The notes beneath the pieces were generated by a model that was not told the DNA's origin, made no database searches, and saw only the letters and a program-made list of their open reading frames with translations. Shown piece after piece: positions 36,345 to 44,049 of a DNA stretch of 64,000 nt. The DNA comes from an uncultured Clostridia bacterium (GTDB taxonomy: Bacteria; Bacillota; Clostridia; Christensenellales; UBA1750): contig CAJFMX010000005.1 in NCBI GenBank assembly GCA_904393115.1, positions 44,234 to 108,233 on the forward strand. Reading direction: 5' to 3'. Made by a program: the position numbers and the translations under genes. How positions within the stretch are numbered: the first letter of the stretch is position 1; the number at the start of each line of letters is the position of its first letter.

Positions 36345-36923
36345 CTATTCCTTGCGCTCCTTCTCTTGCAAAAAGCGGCCCAACTCCGTGAGCGCGCGCC
36401 CGTCCCGGAGGATGAAGGCGTTCTGCTCCTCCTGCGTGAATTCCGCCGTCGTCTTTTCCGCGCCGTCGGGGATGAAGAGGCGCCACAGCGGGCTCTTCTG
36501 CTCCGGCCGGTCCCCGCCGCGCAGCGCCTGCGCCACGCTCCCCGCCGTCTCGGAGGAGAAGAGGCGGATCTCCTCCCCGTCCCAATAGGCCACGCACTGC
36601 CGAAAGCGGCAGCGCCGGTCCTGCTCGCCCGCCATGAGCTTTGCGATGCCCTCGACGCCGATCGTGCGCAGGACGAAGTTCACATTCGTCCCCGGAAAGC
36701 CGCGCAGCGCGTCGATGAAGAACCCGGCGTCCTGCACGAAGAAGGGCGCGGGGACCGTCTTTGCGGCCTGGCGGACCTTGGCGCGCGCGATCTGCGCAAG
36801 GTCGTCGCTGCGCGGCTCGTCAAAGTCGACGCGCGCGCCGCGGACCTCGACCCCAAAGCGGCCGAGGGCGCGCTGCGCCTCGAGGAGCTTGCCCGGGTTC
36901 CCCGTGACAAAGTACAGCGTCAT
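36345..36923 (-). CDS. rdgB: Ham1/RdgB-family non-canonical purine NTP pyrophosphatase
   Basis: 192 aa. The N-terminal phosphate-binding motif is FVTGNPGKLLEAQ; VQDAGFFIDAL and FPGTNVNFVLRTIG follow. It cleaves ITP, dITP and XTP to monophosphates to keep them out of nucleic acids. The sequence departs from canonical RdgB at several positions (e.g. FVQDAGFF where SEDSGL is usual), so substrate range may differ. 13 bp after sigH, 6 bp before lepA. Confidence 0.78.
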   Translation of the reverse strand: MTLYFVTGNPGKLLEAQRALGRFGVEVRGARVDFDEPRSDDLAQIARAKVRQAAKTVPAPFFVQDAGFFIDALRGFPGTNVNFVLRTIGVEGIAKLMAGEQDRRCRFRQCVAYWDGEEIRLFSSETAGSVAQALRGGDRPEQKSPLWRLFIPDGAEKTTAEFTQEEQNAFILRDGRALTELGRFLQEKERKE

Positions 36924-36936
36924 GGATCTTTCCCCC

Positions 36937-37575
36937 TCAGAAGTCTGCCTTGATGTTGAGCGACTTTTCCAGCTTGCGCTTGACGCGCTGGAGCGCGTTG
37001 TCGATGGATTTTACGTGCCGGTGCAGGTCGTGCGCGATCTCCTGGTAGCTCTTTCCCTCCAGGTACGAGGTGAGCACCTCCATCTCCAGGTCGCTCAGGA
37101 CCTCGGAGATGCGGTTTTCCACGCTGGAGTAGTCCTCCTGGGAGATGAGCAGCTCCTCGGGCCCGGCCATCTGCACCTCGCTGAGCACGTCCATGAGCGT
37201 GCGGTCGGACTCCTCGTCGTAGATCGGGCGGTTGAGCGAGACGTAGGAGTTCAAGGGGATGTGCTTCTGGCGGGTGGCGGTCTTGATGGCGGTGATGATC
37301 TGCCGCGTGACGCAGAGCTCCGCAAACGCGCGGAAGGAGGAGAGCTTGTCCGGCCGGAAGTCGCGTATGGCCTTGAACAGCCCGATCATCCCCTCCTGGA
37401 CGATGTCCTCGTGGTCCGCGCCGATCAGGAAGTAGGAGCGCGCCTTGGAGCGGACGAAGTTCTTATACTTATTGAGAAGGAACTCCTGCGCGGCGTCGTC
37501 GCCGTCGCGGGCGAGCAGCGCGATCTCCTCGTCCGTCATTTCCTCGTATCTTTCCTTCTTGAGACCTTCCGGCAT
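36937..37575 (-). CDS. sigH: RNA polymerase sigma-H factor (SigH/Spo0H)
   Basis: 212 aa. Begins MPEGLKKERYEEMTDEEIALLARDGDDAAQEFLLNKYKNFVRSKARSYFLIGADHEDIVQEGMIGLFKAI, the SigH region 2, and region 4 with LEGKSYQEIAHDLHRHVKSIDNALQRVKRKL. SigH directs early sporulation and stationary-phase genes. The ATG at 37575 is preceded by AAAGGGGGGAAGG; a TTG at 37602 would start before that site. Gene order rlmB-yacP-sigH is conserved in Firmicutes. Confidence 0.94.
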   Translation of the reverse strand: MPEGLKKERYEEMTDEEIALLARDGDDAAQEFLLNKYKNFVRSKARSYFLIGADHEDIVQEGMIGLFKAIRDFRPDKLSSFRAFAELCVTRQIITAIKTATRQKHIPLNSYVSLNRPIYDEESDRTLMDVLSEVQMAGPEELLISQEDYSSVENRISEVLSDLEMEVLTSYLEGKSYQEIAHDLHRHVKSIDNALQRVKRKLEKSLNIKADF

Positions 37576-37611
37576 TCGGCCTTCCCCCCTTTTGCCGCCC
37601 AATGGCAGCCC

Positions 37612-38139
37612 TTACTCGTTCCCGGGCGCGCGCCGCATCTCCTCCAGGCGGCGGCGCACGTCCTCCGGCAGGCGGTCCTCGATGGTCTTGACCTGGTCGG
37701 CCTTCTGCGGCCGGTTGTGGCCCGCCTGCGCGCTCTTGGCGCTGCGCACGATGGCGCGCATCTCCTTGGCCGGGATGCGCACGGCGCCGCGCGTAAAGAT
37801 CACGTTCTGCTCCGTCGCGTCGGAGGTCGCCACCCGGATGGCCTGCCGGGAGAACCGCGGCAGGTTCGCCATCCGCTCGTCCACCGTGCGCTCGATGAAG
37901 CGGTCCGCCGTCTCGCTGCGCTTGGTGAAGATGACGTCGATGCCCGCGACGCGCTCGACGCTGGTCTTGGGCTTATCGCCCTTGTATCCATCGAACACGA
38001 GCATCAGCTCGTCCCCGGTGAACCCCGCAAAGTCCGCCAGCATCGAGATCAGCAGCTCTCGCGACTGGGAGATGTCCTTTAGGTCGCGGAACTCCGGCCA
38101 GGCGCCGATCATGTTGTAGCCGTCCACAAGGTACAGCAT
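37612..38139 (-). CDS. yacP: NYN-domain endoribonuclease, YacP/Rae1
   Basis: 175 aa. LVDGYNMIGAWPEF and LMLVFDGYKGDKPKTSVERVAGIDVIFT give the NYN/PIN acidic active site (D6, D51). In Bacillus, Rae1 cleaves mRNA on the ribosome. The C-terminal tail after RLPEDVRRRLEEM is charged. It lies 4 bp after rlmB, and a 36-bp gap separates it from sigH. Confidence 0.9.
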   Translation of the reverse strand: MLYLVDGYNMIGAWPEFRDLKDISQSRELLISMLADFAGFTGDELMLVFDGYKGDKPKTSVERVAGIDVIFTKRSETADRFIERTVDERMANLPRFSRQAIRVATSDATEQNVIFTRGAVRIPAKEMRAIVRSAKSAQAGHNRPQKADQVKTIEDRLPEDVRRRLEEMRRAPGNE

Positions 38140-38143
38140 GGCT

Positions 38144-38920
38144 TCAGCCCCTCTGGCGCGCGATCTCGGCCAGGATCACGCCCGCGGCCACGGAGGCGTT
38201 GAGCGAGTCGATGTGCCCCTTCATGGGGATGGAGACGACCTGGTCGCACGTCTCCCGCACAAGGCGGCTCACGCCCTGGCCCTCCGCGCCGATGACCAGC
38301 GCGCACCCGCCGGAAAAGTTCACCCGGCGGTAGTCCTCGCCGTCCATGTCCGTGGCGTAGGTCCAGATGTTCTGCGCCTTGAGGGTTTCGAGCGCGCGCG
38401 TCAGGTTCGTCACCCGCGCCACCTTGATCCACTCCAGCGCGCCGGCCGCGGCCTTCATCGCCGCCGGGGTCAGCCCCACGGCCCGCCGCTCCGGGAGAAT
38501 CACGCCGTGCGCGCCCATGCACTCGGCCGTGCGCACGATGGCGCCCAGGTTGTGCGGGTCCGTGATGCCGTCCAGCACCACGAGGAAGGGCGGCTCGCCC
38601 TTTTCCCGCGCGAGGGCCAGGATCTCCTCCAGCGTGGAATAGGCGTACATCGAGGCCAGCGCCGCGACGCCCTGGTGGTTCTCGGCCATCTCGTCCAGGC
38701 GGCGGCGGTCCACCTCCTGCACGACGACGCCCTTTTCGCGGGCGAGGGCCAGGATCTCCCGCAGGGACCCGGTCGCCTCGCCCCGGCTCACGAGCAGCTT
38801 TTCCATGTCGCGCCCCGCGCGCAGGGCCTCGCGCACGGCGTTGCGGCCGACGATGAGGTTTTCCGGCGTCTCCCGCGGCGCCTCGCGCCGGGGCCGGAAG
38901 TTCGAGGATCGCTCCGTCAT
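38144..38920 (-). CDS. rlmB: 23S rRNA 2'-O-methyltransferase RlmB (TrmH/SpoU family)
   Basis: 258 aa. N-terminal ribosome-binding domain (NLIVGRNAVREALRAG) and a SPOUT domain with VLDGITDPHNLGAIVRTAECMG, GLTPAAMKAAAGALEWI, LVIGAEGQGVSRL and PMKGHIDSLNASVAAGVILAEI, the knot motifs. ATG at 38920 with AGGAGGG 7 nt upstream overlaps the thyX stop as ATGA. It methylates G2251-equivalent; substrate is inferred from family. Confidence 0.93.
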   Translation of the reverse strand: MTERSSNFRPRREAPRETPENLIVGRNAVREALRAGRDMEKLLVSRGEATGSLREILALAREKGVVVQEVDRRRLDEMAENHQGVAALASMYAYSTLEEILALAREKGEPPFLVVLDGITDPHNLGAIVRTAECMGAHGVILPERRAVGLTPAAMKAAAGALEWIKVARVTNLTRALETLKAQNIWTYATDMDGEDYRRVNFSGGCALVIGAEGQGVSRLVRETCDQVVSIPMKGHIDSLNASVAAGVILAEIARQRG

Positions 38921-39657
38921 TCCTTCTCCCTCCTCTCCTGGCAAGCGGCCTTGCGCGCGCGGACCTCGTCCGCCCGGCCGCAGCTCCGCTTGCCCTCGGG
39001 GCAGGCGCCCCGCACGCAGCCGGGGCCCGCGTCCGCGAACACCGCCGGCGCAAGGGGCGCGACGAGTGCATACATCTGCCAGGCGAGCTCCCGGATCTCC
39101 CACTGCGCGCGGTTGCACATGCGCAGGGAGAAGAAGTGCAGGAGCTCCCGGGCGTTCATCGTGACGGTCATGCGCGTGGCCGCCGCGCCCGGCAGCACGA
39201 AGCGCGCGTCCTCGGCCGCGTCCTCGCCCAGGGCCTCGGTCCACTCGTCGTACCAGCGCTGCATGGTCTTCATCTGCGCGAGATACTTCTCCTGCGCCGC
39301 GGGGCCGAGGCCGCGGATGCGCGGGGGGCACACATAGTCAAATACCTCCTGGCCCGCGACCGAAACGTAGCGCTGGCTCTGCACGGAGAAGCTGGCCAGG
39401 CGGTGGCGCGTGATCTGCGCAAGGAGCGTGCGCGAAACGCCCTCGATGCCGAAGGTGAAGGAGGCGTGCTCCACGACCGAGGCGTGGCCGCTGGCGAGCA
39501 CCCGCCGGATATAGGCCGCGTTGTCCGCGGTCTCGGCCTTGTCGCGCAGGCCGTCCAGGTCCAGGGCGGAATAGCAGGTGCGCGAGGCCATGGCGATGAC
39601 CTTCTCCGGCTCCGGCGTGTGGGCGATCAGCGTCACATGGAGTCGTTTCTCAGGCAT
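38917..39657 (-). CDS. thyX: FAD-dependent thymidylate synthase
   Basis: 246 aa. The ThyX motif R84-H85-R86 with S89, S91, S94, R96 (RHRLASFSVQSQRY) and the C-terminal RMCNRAQWEIRELAWQM are present. It makes dTMP from dUMP with methylene-THF and FAD, replacing ThyA. A Lys/Arg- and Cys-containing tail (GCVRGACPEGKRSC) is longer than the core. ATG start; 8-bp overlap with mrnC and ATGA overlap with rlmB. Confidence 0.96.
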   Translation of the reverse strand: MPEKRLHVTLIAHTPEPEKVIAMASRTCYSALDLDGLRDKAETADNAAYIRRVLASGHASVVEHASFTFGIEGVSRTLLAQITRHRLASFSVQSQRYVSVAGQEVFDYVCPPRIRGLGPAAQEKYLAQMKTMQRWYDEWTEALGEDAAEDARFVLPGAAATRMTVTMNARELLHFFSLRMCNRAQWEIRELAWQMYALVAPLAPAVFADAGPGCVRGACPEGKRSCGRADEVRARKAACQERREKE

Positions 39658-40024
39658 GGTCTTCCTCCTCCTGCCGGATGACGCGCATCAGTTCATCCAG
39701 CCTCTCGTTTCTTCCCATTAAATAGAGGTAGCCGCACAGCGCCTCCAGCGCGGTCGCGCGGGCGTAGTCCCCGGGGTCCTGGTTCTTGGGCGGGCGGGAG
39801 TGGGCGTTGCGGCCGCGCCGCGCCACGTCCGCCTCCTCCTCGGTCAAAAGCGGCTCCACCGCCGCAAAGGCCCGCGCCTGCGCGCGGGCGTTGACATGCG
39901 CGACCGCGCGGCGGTGCAGCTCCCGCACGCACGCGTCGTGCTCCTCGAGCACCTGCGTGCGCGCATATAAATCATAGATCGTATCTCCCACAAAGGCGAG
40001 CTGCACACCGTTGAGCCCGCGCAC
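39650..40024 (-). CDS. mrnC: Mini-ribonuclease III (MrnC)
   Basis: 124 aa from the GTG at 40024 (GGAGG 8 nt upstream). LNGVQLAFVGDTIYDLYART and RRGRNAHSRPPKNQDPGDYARATALEALCGYLYLMG are the MrnC core; D13-equivalent and E of ATALEAL are catalytic. It matures 23S rRNA in Bacillus. GTG codons at 40039 and 40075 would lengthen it, but the TATAAT promoter at 40089 puts the transcript start near 40082, too close for 40075. First gene of the mrnC-lepA operon. Confidence 0.9.
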   Translation of the reverse strand: MRGLNGVQLAFVGDTIYDLYARTQVLEEHDACVRELHRRAVAHVNARAQARAFAAVEPLLTEEEADVARRGRNAHSRPPKNQDPGDYARATALEALCGYLYLMGRNERLDELMRVIRQEEEDHA

Positions 40025-40088
40025 CCTTGCTTCCTCCACTGTCTTCCTCAGCGCCTTCCCGCTGCCTGCACGCACAGGTCAGCAGTTT

Positions 40089-40117
40089 ATTATAGCATAT
40101 CCACGGCGGCGGCTCAA
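40089..40117 (-). promoter_or_regulatory. Promoter of the mrnC-thyX-rlmB-yacP-sigH-rdgB-lepA operon
   Basis: TTGAGC, a 17-nt spacer and a perfect TATAAT on the minus strand. It supports an mrnC start at 40024 or 40039. Confidence 0.72.
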
Positions 40118-40141
40118 GCGGCGCAGGCCCCGCCTTTGCGC

Positions 40142-40182
40142 AAAAAAACGACCTCCCCGCTTCTTTTGTTGCAGGGAGGCCG
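40142..40182 (-). terminator. Terminator after thiT
   Basis: GGCCTCCCTGC and GCGGGGAGGTC form a stem with a 10-nt A-rich loop, followed by GTTTTTTTG on the minus strand. Confidence 0.8.
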
Positions 40183-40195
40183 CGTGCGCGGCGCG

Positions 40196-40840
40196 TCAGG
40201 CCTTGGCGCGCGCGCCGAGGTTGCGGGCGAAGCGCCGCACCGGCGGGATGAAGCCGATCACCGCGCAGATGAGCGCGTCCACGCCGACGCTTGTGAGGTT
40301 ATAGCCCAGGGAATAGACCAGCGGGTCCATGCCCTCGGGCGCGTAGTCGGCAAAGTAGACCACGCCGGAGAGCACATGGCAGATCACGCGCACGACGCCC
40401 GCCACGATGACGCCGACGGAGAAATTGAGCGGCGAGTCCCACTTGCGGAAGAGCGCTACCAGCGCCAGCAGGCCGAAGGGCAGTATGTAGTCCAGCGCCG
40501 CCTGCACCCAGCCGACGATATAGGGATCCTGGAACATCTGCAAAATGCCGTAGGCCACGCCGCAGAGTATGCCGGGGCCAAAGCCGTAGGCGTAGGCGAA
40601 CATCATCACCGGCAACATGGAGGCCGGGGTGATGGAGCCGCCCTGGGGCATGTGCACCAGGCGGATGTAGGAAAGGACAAAGCCGATGGCGATGCACAGC
40701 GCGCCGGTGGCGAGCATCTTGGCGTTCCACTTGACCTTGGGGGTGACCAGGGCCAGGATCACGCCGAAGGCCACGATCAGCGCCAGCGCGATCCAGGTGG
40801 CAGCGGGGATCTCCAGAAACTTGCCGAAGATTTCTTCCAT
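40196..40840 (-). CDS. thiT: Energy-coupling thiamine transporter S component ThiT
   Basis: 214 aa, about six membrane helices. It has the ThiT landmarks: LCIAIGFVLSYIRLVHMPQGGSITPASMLPVMMFAYAYGFGPGILCGVAYGILQM, with the thiamine-binding W and Y (VQAALDYILPF, GVVYFADYAPEGM). ECF A/A'/T subunits must come from elsewhere. ATG at 40840 is 10 nt after GAGAGGAG. A TPP riboswitch and attenuator precede it, which fits thiamine control. Confidence 0.93.
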   Translation of the reverse strand: MEEIFGKFLEIPAATWIALALIVAFGVILALVTPKVKWNAKMLATGALCIAIGFVLSYIRLVHMPQGGSITPASMLPVMMFAYAYGFGPGILCGVAYGILQMFQDPYIVGWVQAALDYILPFGLLALVALFRKWDSPLNFSVGVIVAGVVRVICHVLSGVVYFADYAPEGMDPLVYSLGYNLTSVGVDALICAVIGFIPPVRRFARNLGARAKA

Positions 40841-40883
40841 GGGGAAAGGACTCCTCTCTTCTCGCCGGGCGGCAGACGGGCGT

Positions 40884-40913
40884 AAAAAAACCGTGCTCAG
40901 CCGATGAACACGG
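40884..40913 (-). terminator. Attenuator of the TPP riboswitch
   Basis: CCGTGTTCA/TGAGCACGG stem followed by TTTTTTT on the minus strand, between the riboswitch and thiT. It would stop transcription when TPP is bound. Confidence 0.8.
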
Positions 40914-40968
40914 GATGCGTACACGTTGTGCAAAGGGCGCGCAAATCCAGCGCGCGAGCCTTGACTTA

Positions 40969-41050
40969 TGCGCTTCCCTACGGTAGGATTAACTACACAG
41001 GTTCAAAGGGTTGAAGCTCCGCTTCTCTCAGCCCAAGGGCTCCCCCAGCT
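40969..41050 (-). ncRNA. TPP (THI-box) riboswitch
   Basis: Minus strand shows the conserved blocks in order: GGGGGAGCCC, GGGCTGAGAG, ACCCTTTGAACCTG, and GTAGGGAAGCG. Its helices and the downstream terminator match class TPP riboswitches that act by transcription attenuation. Confidence 0.95.
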
Positions 41051-41062
41051 TTTTCGATGTAG

Positions 41063-41091
41063 ATCATACGCGTTCCGCCGCCGTTTGTCAA
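41063..41091 (-). promoter_or_regulatory. Promoter of the TPP riboswitch-thiT transcript
   Basis: Consensus TTGACA, a 17-nt spacer and TATGAT on the minus strand, just before the riboswitch. Confidence 0.85.
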
Positions 41092-41134
41092 GTCCTGCGG
41101 GCAGATTTTTCGACGCAAAAGGGGGAATTTTCCG

Positions 41135-41713
41135 TTGAGACGCCATTTTTTCGCCTACATGTCCCGCATGAAGCACATCAAGCGCTGGGCGCTGATGCGC
41201 AACACCTGGCAGGAGGACATCGCCCAGCACTCCCTGCAGGTCTCCATGATCGCCCACGCCCTGGCGCTGCTGCGCAACCGGCGCTTCGGCGGCGGCGCGG
41301 ACCCGGAGCGCGCGGCGCTGCTCGCCCTCTACCACGAGGCGCCGGAGGTCATCACCGGGGACCTGGCCACGCCCATCAAGTACTTCAACCCCGGCATCCG
41401 CTCGGCCTACAAGGAGATCGAGGGCATCGCGGCCAGGAAGCTGCACTCCATGCTCCCGGAGGACCTGCAGGGCGACTACGCGCACCTGCTCCTGACCCCG
41501 GAGAGCGATCCCGAGTGGCCGCGCGTCAAGGCCGCGGACAAGATCGCCGCCTACATCAAGTGCGTGGAAGAACTGCGCGCGGGCAACGACGAGTTCGCGC
41601 GCGCGGGCGAGTCCATCCTCGCCCAGATCGAGGCGCTGGACCTGCCCGAGGCGCGGGCGTTTCTCTCGGAGTTCCTGCCCTCCTTCCGCCTGACGATGGA
41701 CGAGCTGAACTGA
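41135..41713 (+). CDS. yfbR: YfbR-like 5'-deoxynucleotidase (HD domain)
   Basis: 192 aa. Begins RRHFFAYMSRMKHIKRWALMRNT, the YfbR signature, with HD-type ligands in EDIAQHSLQVSMIAHAL and LYHEAPEVITGDLATPIKYF. It dephosphorylates dNMPs. The start is TTG at 41135, 9 nt after AGGGGG; the ATG at 41159 would remove the conserved start. Transcribed away from thiT. A weak hairpin follows at 41762. Confidence 0.88.
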   Translation: MRRHFFAYMSRMKHIKRWALMRNTWQEDIAQHSLQVSMIAHALALLRNRRFGGGADPERAALLALYHEAPEVITGDLATPIKYFNPGIRSAYKEIEGIAARKLHSMLPEDLQGDYAHLLLTPESDPEWPRVKAADKIAAYIKCVEELRAGNDEFARAGESILAQIEALDLPEARAFLSEFLPSFRLTMDELN

Positions 41714-41844
41714 GGCGCGCGCCGTAACAAATGCGCGCCGCGCATCGTTTATTCATCAGTCCCCGGCGCAGCCGGGCGCCCGCTTTTGAGAATGGTTTTG
41801 CACGTTTTCTTTTTTCCCTTCATCCCTGAAATTGGAGGCCGCTC

Positions 41845-43143
41845 ATGATCCGCAAAATCCTGCTCTTCCTGCTCTGTTTCTGTCTGCTGTTCGCTTCGGC
41901 CTGTTCCACCCAGACCCCGTCCGAGGGCTCGTCCGCGCCGTCGGCCTCTCCGGACGCCTCCGCATCCGCCGAGACCCCCGCGCCGGGCGGCGCGGCTTCG
42001 GGCGCGCCGGCGGAGACGTTCGATCCCACGCTCGTGTCCGATGCCCTGATGCAGACGGAGGAATTCTCCCTGCAGCTCATGCAGAACCTCCGGACCGCGT
42101 ACACGGAGGGGAACACGCTCTTTTCCCCGCTCGCCTTCAACGCCTCCATGGCCGCGCTCTACGCCGCGGCCGAGGGCGACACCGAGGAGGAACTGCGCGT
42201 GCTCATGGGCTACCAGACCGAGCCCGCCGACACGGTGAGCACCTTGACCTATCTCATCTCCACCGTGGACAGCGCGCGCTTTTCCCTGGGCAACAGCCTG
42301 CACCTGACCAAGCGCGTCGGCTTTTCCGAGTCCTTTATCGACAACGTGACCACGCCGCTGCGCATCAGCACCTATTCGCAGGACTACGCGGATCAGGCCA
42401 CCTTCCAGTCCATCAACGCCTGCGCGGAGCTGCTGACCGACGGCCGCGTGTCCACGGTCCTCGAATCCACGGCCGCGGCGGACACGCTCTACCTGCTCTC
42501 CGCCTTCAGCCTGAACGGCGCCTTTGACCTGCCCTTTGACCCGGAGAGCACGACGGCCGCCTCCTTTGAGAGCCCGACGGGCCTGGTCTCCACGCAGATG
42601 ATGACGGGCGACTTTGTCACGGGCTATGCCGAGGACGAGTACATGCAGATGGTCAGCCTGCCCATGAACGGCGGCGCCATGGAGCTCAAGCTCATCCTCC
42701 CGCGCGAGGGCGGCGCCCAGGCGTTTGACGAGGCCTTCCCGCAGTACGCGGACACCTGGCTCGCGCCGGAGACGCCCACGTCCCACTCCGTGCACCTGAG
42801 CCTGCCCTCCTTCACCGTCAACAGCGGGGCGAGCTACCTGGAGATCCTCACCTCCATGGGCCTGAACACCACCCTGCGCGCGCAGAGCGTGGACCTGAGC
42901 GGGATGCTCAGCTCCGACCTCGTGCTGCCCACGCCGCTCAACGACATCTTCTCCGTGGCGAGCCTGACCGTGACGGAGAGCGGCATCAACGCCGAGGCGG
43001 GCGCGGAGCCCGTGCCGGCCGAGTCCTCCGAGGAGAGCGTGGAGCTCACGTTCGACCGCCCGTTCCTGATGGCGGTGACGGACACGCAGACCGGCGTCCT
43101 GCTCGCCATGGGCTGGGTCAACACGGTCAACGAGTCCAAGTAA
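41845..43143 (+). CDS. Serpin-family lipoprotein
   Basis: 432 aa. Lipobox LFASAC puts C20 as lipid anchor; a Ser/Ala/Pro-rich linker (about 21-60) follows. The serpin core has NTLFSPLAFNASMAALYAAAEG at the helix-B region, LYLLSAFSLNGAFDLPF and the diagnostic C-terminus FDRPFLMAVTDTQTGVLLAMGWVNT. The hinge and reactive loop are about VTESGINAEAGAEPVPAESSEESVE: Ala-rich but with several Glu and Pro, so inhibitory activity is uncertain. It would sit on the outer face of the cytoplasmic membrane and may inhibit host or own proteases. GGAGG is 6 nt before the ATG. Confidence 0.88.
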   Translation: MIRKILLFLLCFCLLFASACSTQTPSEGSSAPSASPDASASAETPAPGGAASGAPAETFDPTLVSDALMQTEEFSLQLMQNLRTAYTEGNTLFSPLAFNASMAALYAAAEGDTEEELRVLMGYQTEPADTVSTLTYLISTVDSARFSLGNSLHLTKRVGFSESFIDNVTTPLRISTYSQDYADQATFQSINACAELLTDGRVSTVLESTAAADTLYLLSAFSLNGAFDLPFDPESTTAASFESPTGLVSTQMMTGDFVTGYAEDEYMQMVSLPMNGGAMELKLILPREGGAQAFDEAFPQYADTWLAPETPTSHSVHLSLPSFTVNSGASYLEILTSMGLNTTLRAQSVDLSGMLSSDLVLPTPLNDIFSVASLTVTESGINAEAGAEPVPAESSEESVELTFDRPFLMAVTDTQTGVLLAMGWVNTVNESK

Positions 43144-43150
43144 GGCAGAT

Positions 43151-43186
43151 CCCCCGGCCCCTTGCGCAGGGACCGGGGGAGTTTTG
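43151..43186 (+). terminator. Terminator after the serpin gene
   Basis: CCCCCGG-C-CCC and GGG-A-CCGGGGG with one mismatch, then AGTTTTG. It also faces the convergent membrane protein gene. Confidence 0.8.
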
Positions 43187-43189
43187 CGC

Positions 43190-43897
43190 TCAGAGCGCGT
43201 TCCAGATCAGGAGGAAGGCGGCCACGCAGCCCCACGCGTTCCCCGTCTCCCGCTTCACCAGGAGCATCCCGTATATCGCGGCGAATGTGGTCAGGCTCTC
43301 CAGCACGCCCCAAAGAGAGATCTCCATCGGATGGAACAGCAGGCAGACCGCTGCGCAGACGAGCGCGCCCCAGCTCAGGAACCGCGGCTTGGCCGGATAG
43401 CGCGCGTCGATCTTGTCGCAGATCAAGGCGTAGTTCCACCCCTCAAAAAAGCCCCAGACCACGGCGATCAGCGCCATGCCGAGGATCGACCCGGGCAGGC
43501 CGGCGCTGCGCACCTCCCGCGCGATGCGGATGTCCAGGGGGCAGTACCCCTCGACCTTCCCCGCCCCGAGGCGCACGAGCACGCTCGGCACAAAGCACAG
43601 CAGCGTGCCGAGGATCGCGGGAAGCGCGCCCTTTCTGCGCAGGCCGAAGCTCGAGAGGCGCTCCCGCCGCAGGATGCAGACGGCGACGCTGCCCAGCCCC
43701 GCCACGCCGAACTGCACGCCGGCATTCAGGAGCAGCCGGGGCAGGAGGGGGCGCGCGCCGTCCAGGACGAAGGCCTCCATGGGCCCGGCAAACAGGGCAT
43801 ACAGAAAAAACGCGCCAAACGTGACCAGCGCGAGAATCCACAGGTCCACGTCCAGGCGTTTTTGTTCCAGGGAACGCGATTGTGTCGAGAAGTGCAT
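43190..43897 (-). CDS. CPBP-like membrane protease family protein (tentative)
   Basis: 235 aa with about six hydrophobic segments. WGFFEGWNYALICDKID, CLLFHPMEI and TGNAWGCVAAFLLIW are placed where CPBP/CAAX-protease (Abi) proteins carry their EExxxR, FxxxH and HxxxN motifs. The first motif has only one Glu (FEGWN), so activity is doubtful. The gene stands alone between the convergent serpin terminator and the divergent hflX. ATG with GGGAGGAA 5-6 nt upstream. Confidence 0.5.
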   Translation of the reverse strand: MHFSTQSRSLEQKRLDVDLWILALVTFGAFFLYALFAGPMEAFVLDGARPLLPRLLLNAGVQFGVAGLGSVAVCILRRERLSSFGLRRKGALPAILGTLLCFVPSVLVRLGAGKVEGYCPLDIRIAREVRSAGLPGSILGMALIAVVWGFFEGWNYALICDKIDARYPAKPRFLSWGALVCAAVCLLFHPMEISLWGVLESLTTFAAIYGMLLVKRETGNAWGCVAAFLLIWNAL

Positions 43898-43991
43898 GTC
43901 TCTTCCTCCCTTTCTGTTCTGCGCTCCCATTGCAGCATGGGCGAGCGCGCGCTGCAAGGCGCATGTGCTTTCCTTGCCGCGCGCTTTCGTG

Positions 43992-43997
43992 TATAAT
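43992..43997 (+). promoter_or_regulatory. -10 element of hflX
   Basis: A perfect TATAAT 52 nt before hflX; the -35 region (near TTTCCT) is weak. Confidence 0.45.
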
Positions 43998-44049
43998 AGC
44001 AGAAAAGGCGGGGGCCGGGCCTCGGCGCCCCGTTTGATGGAGGCAATGT

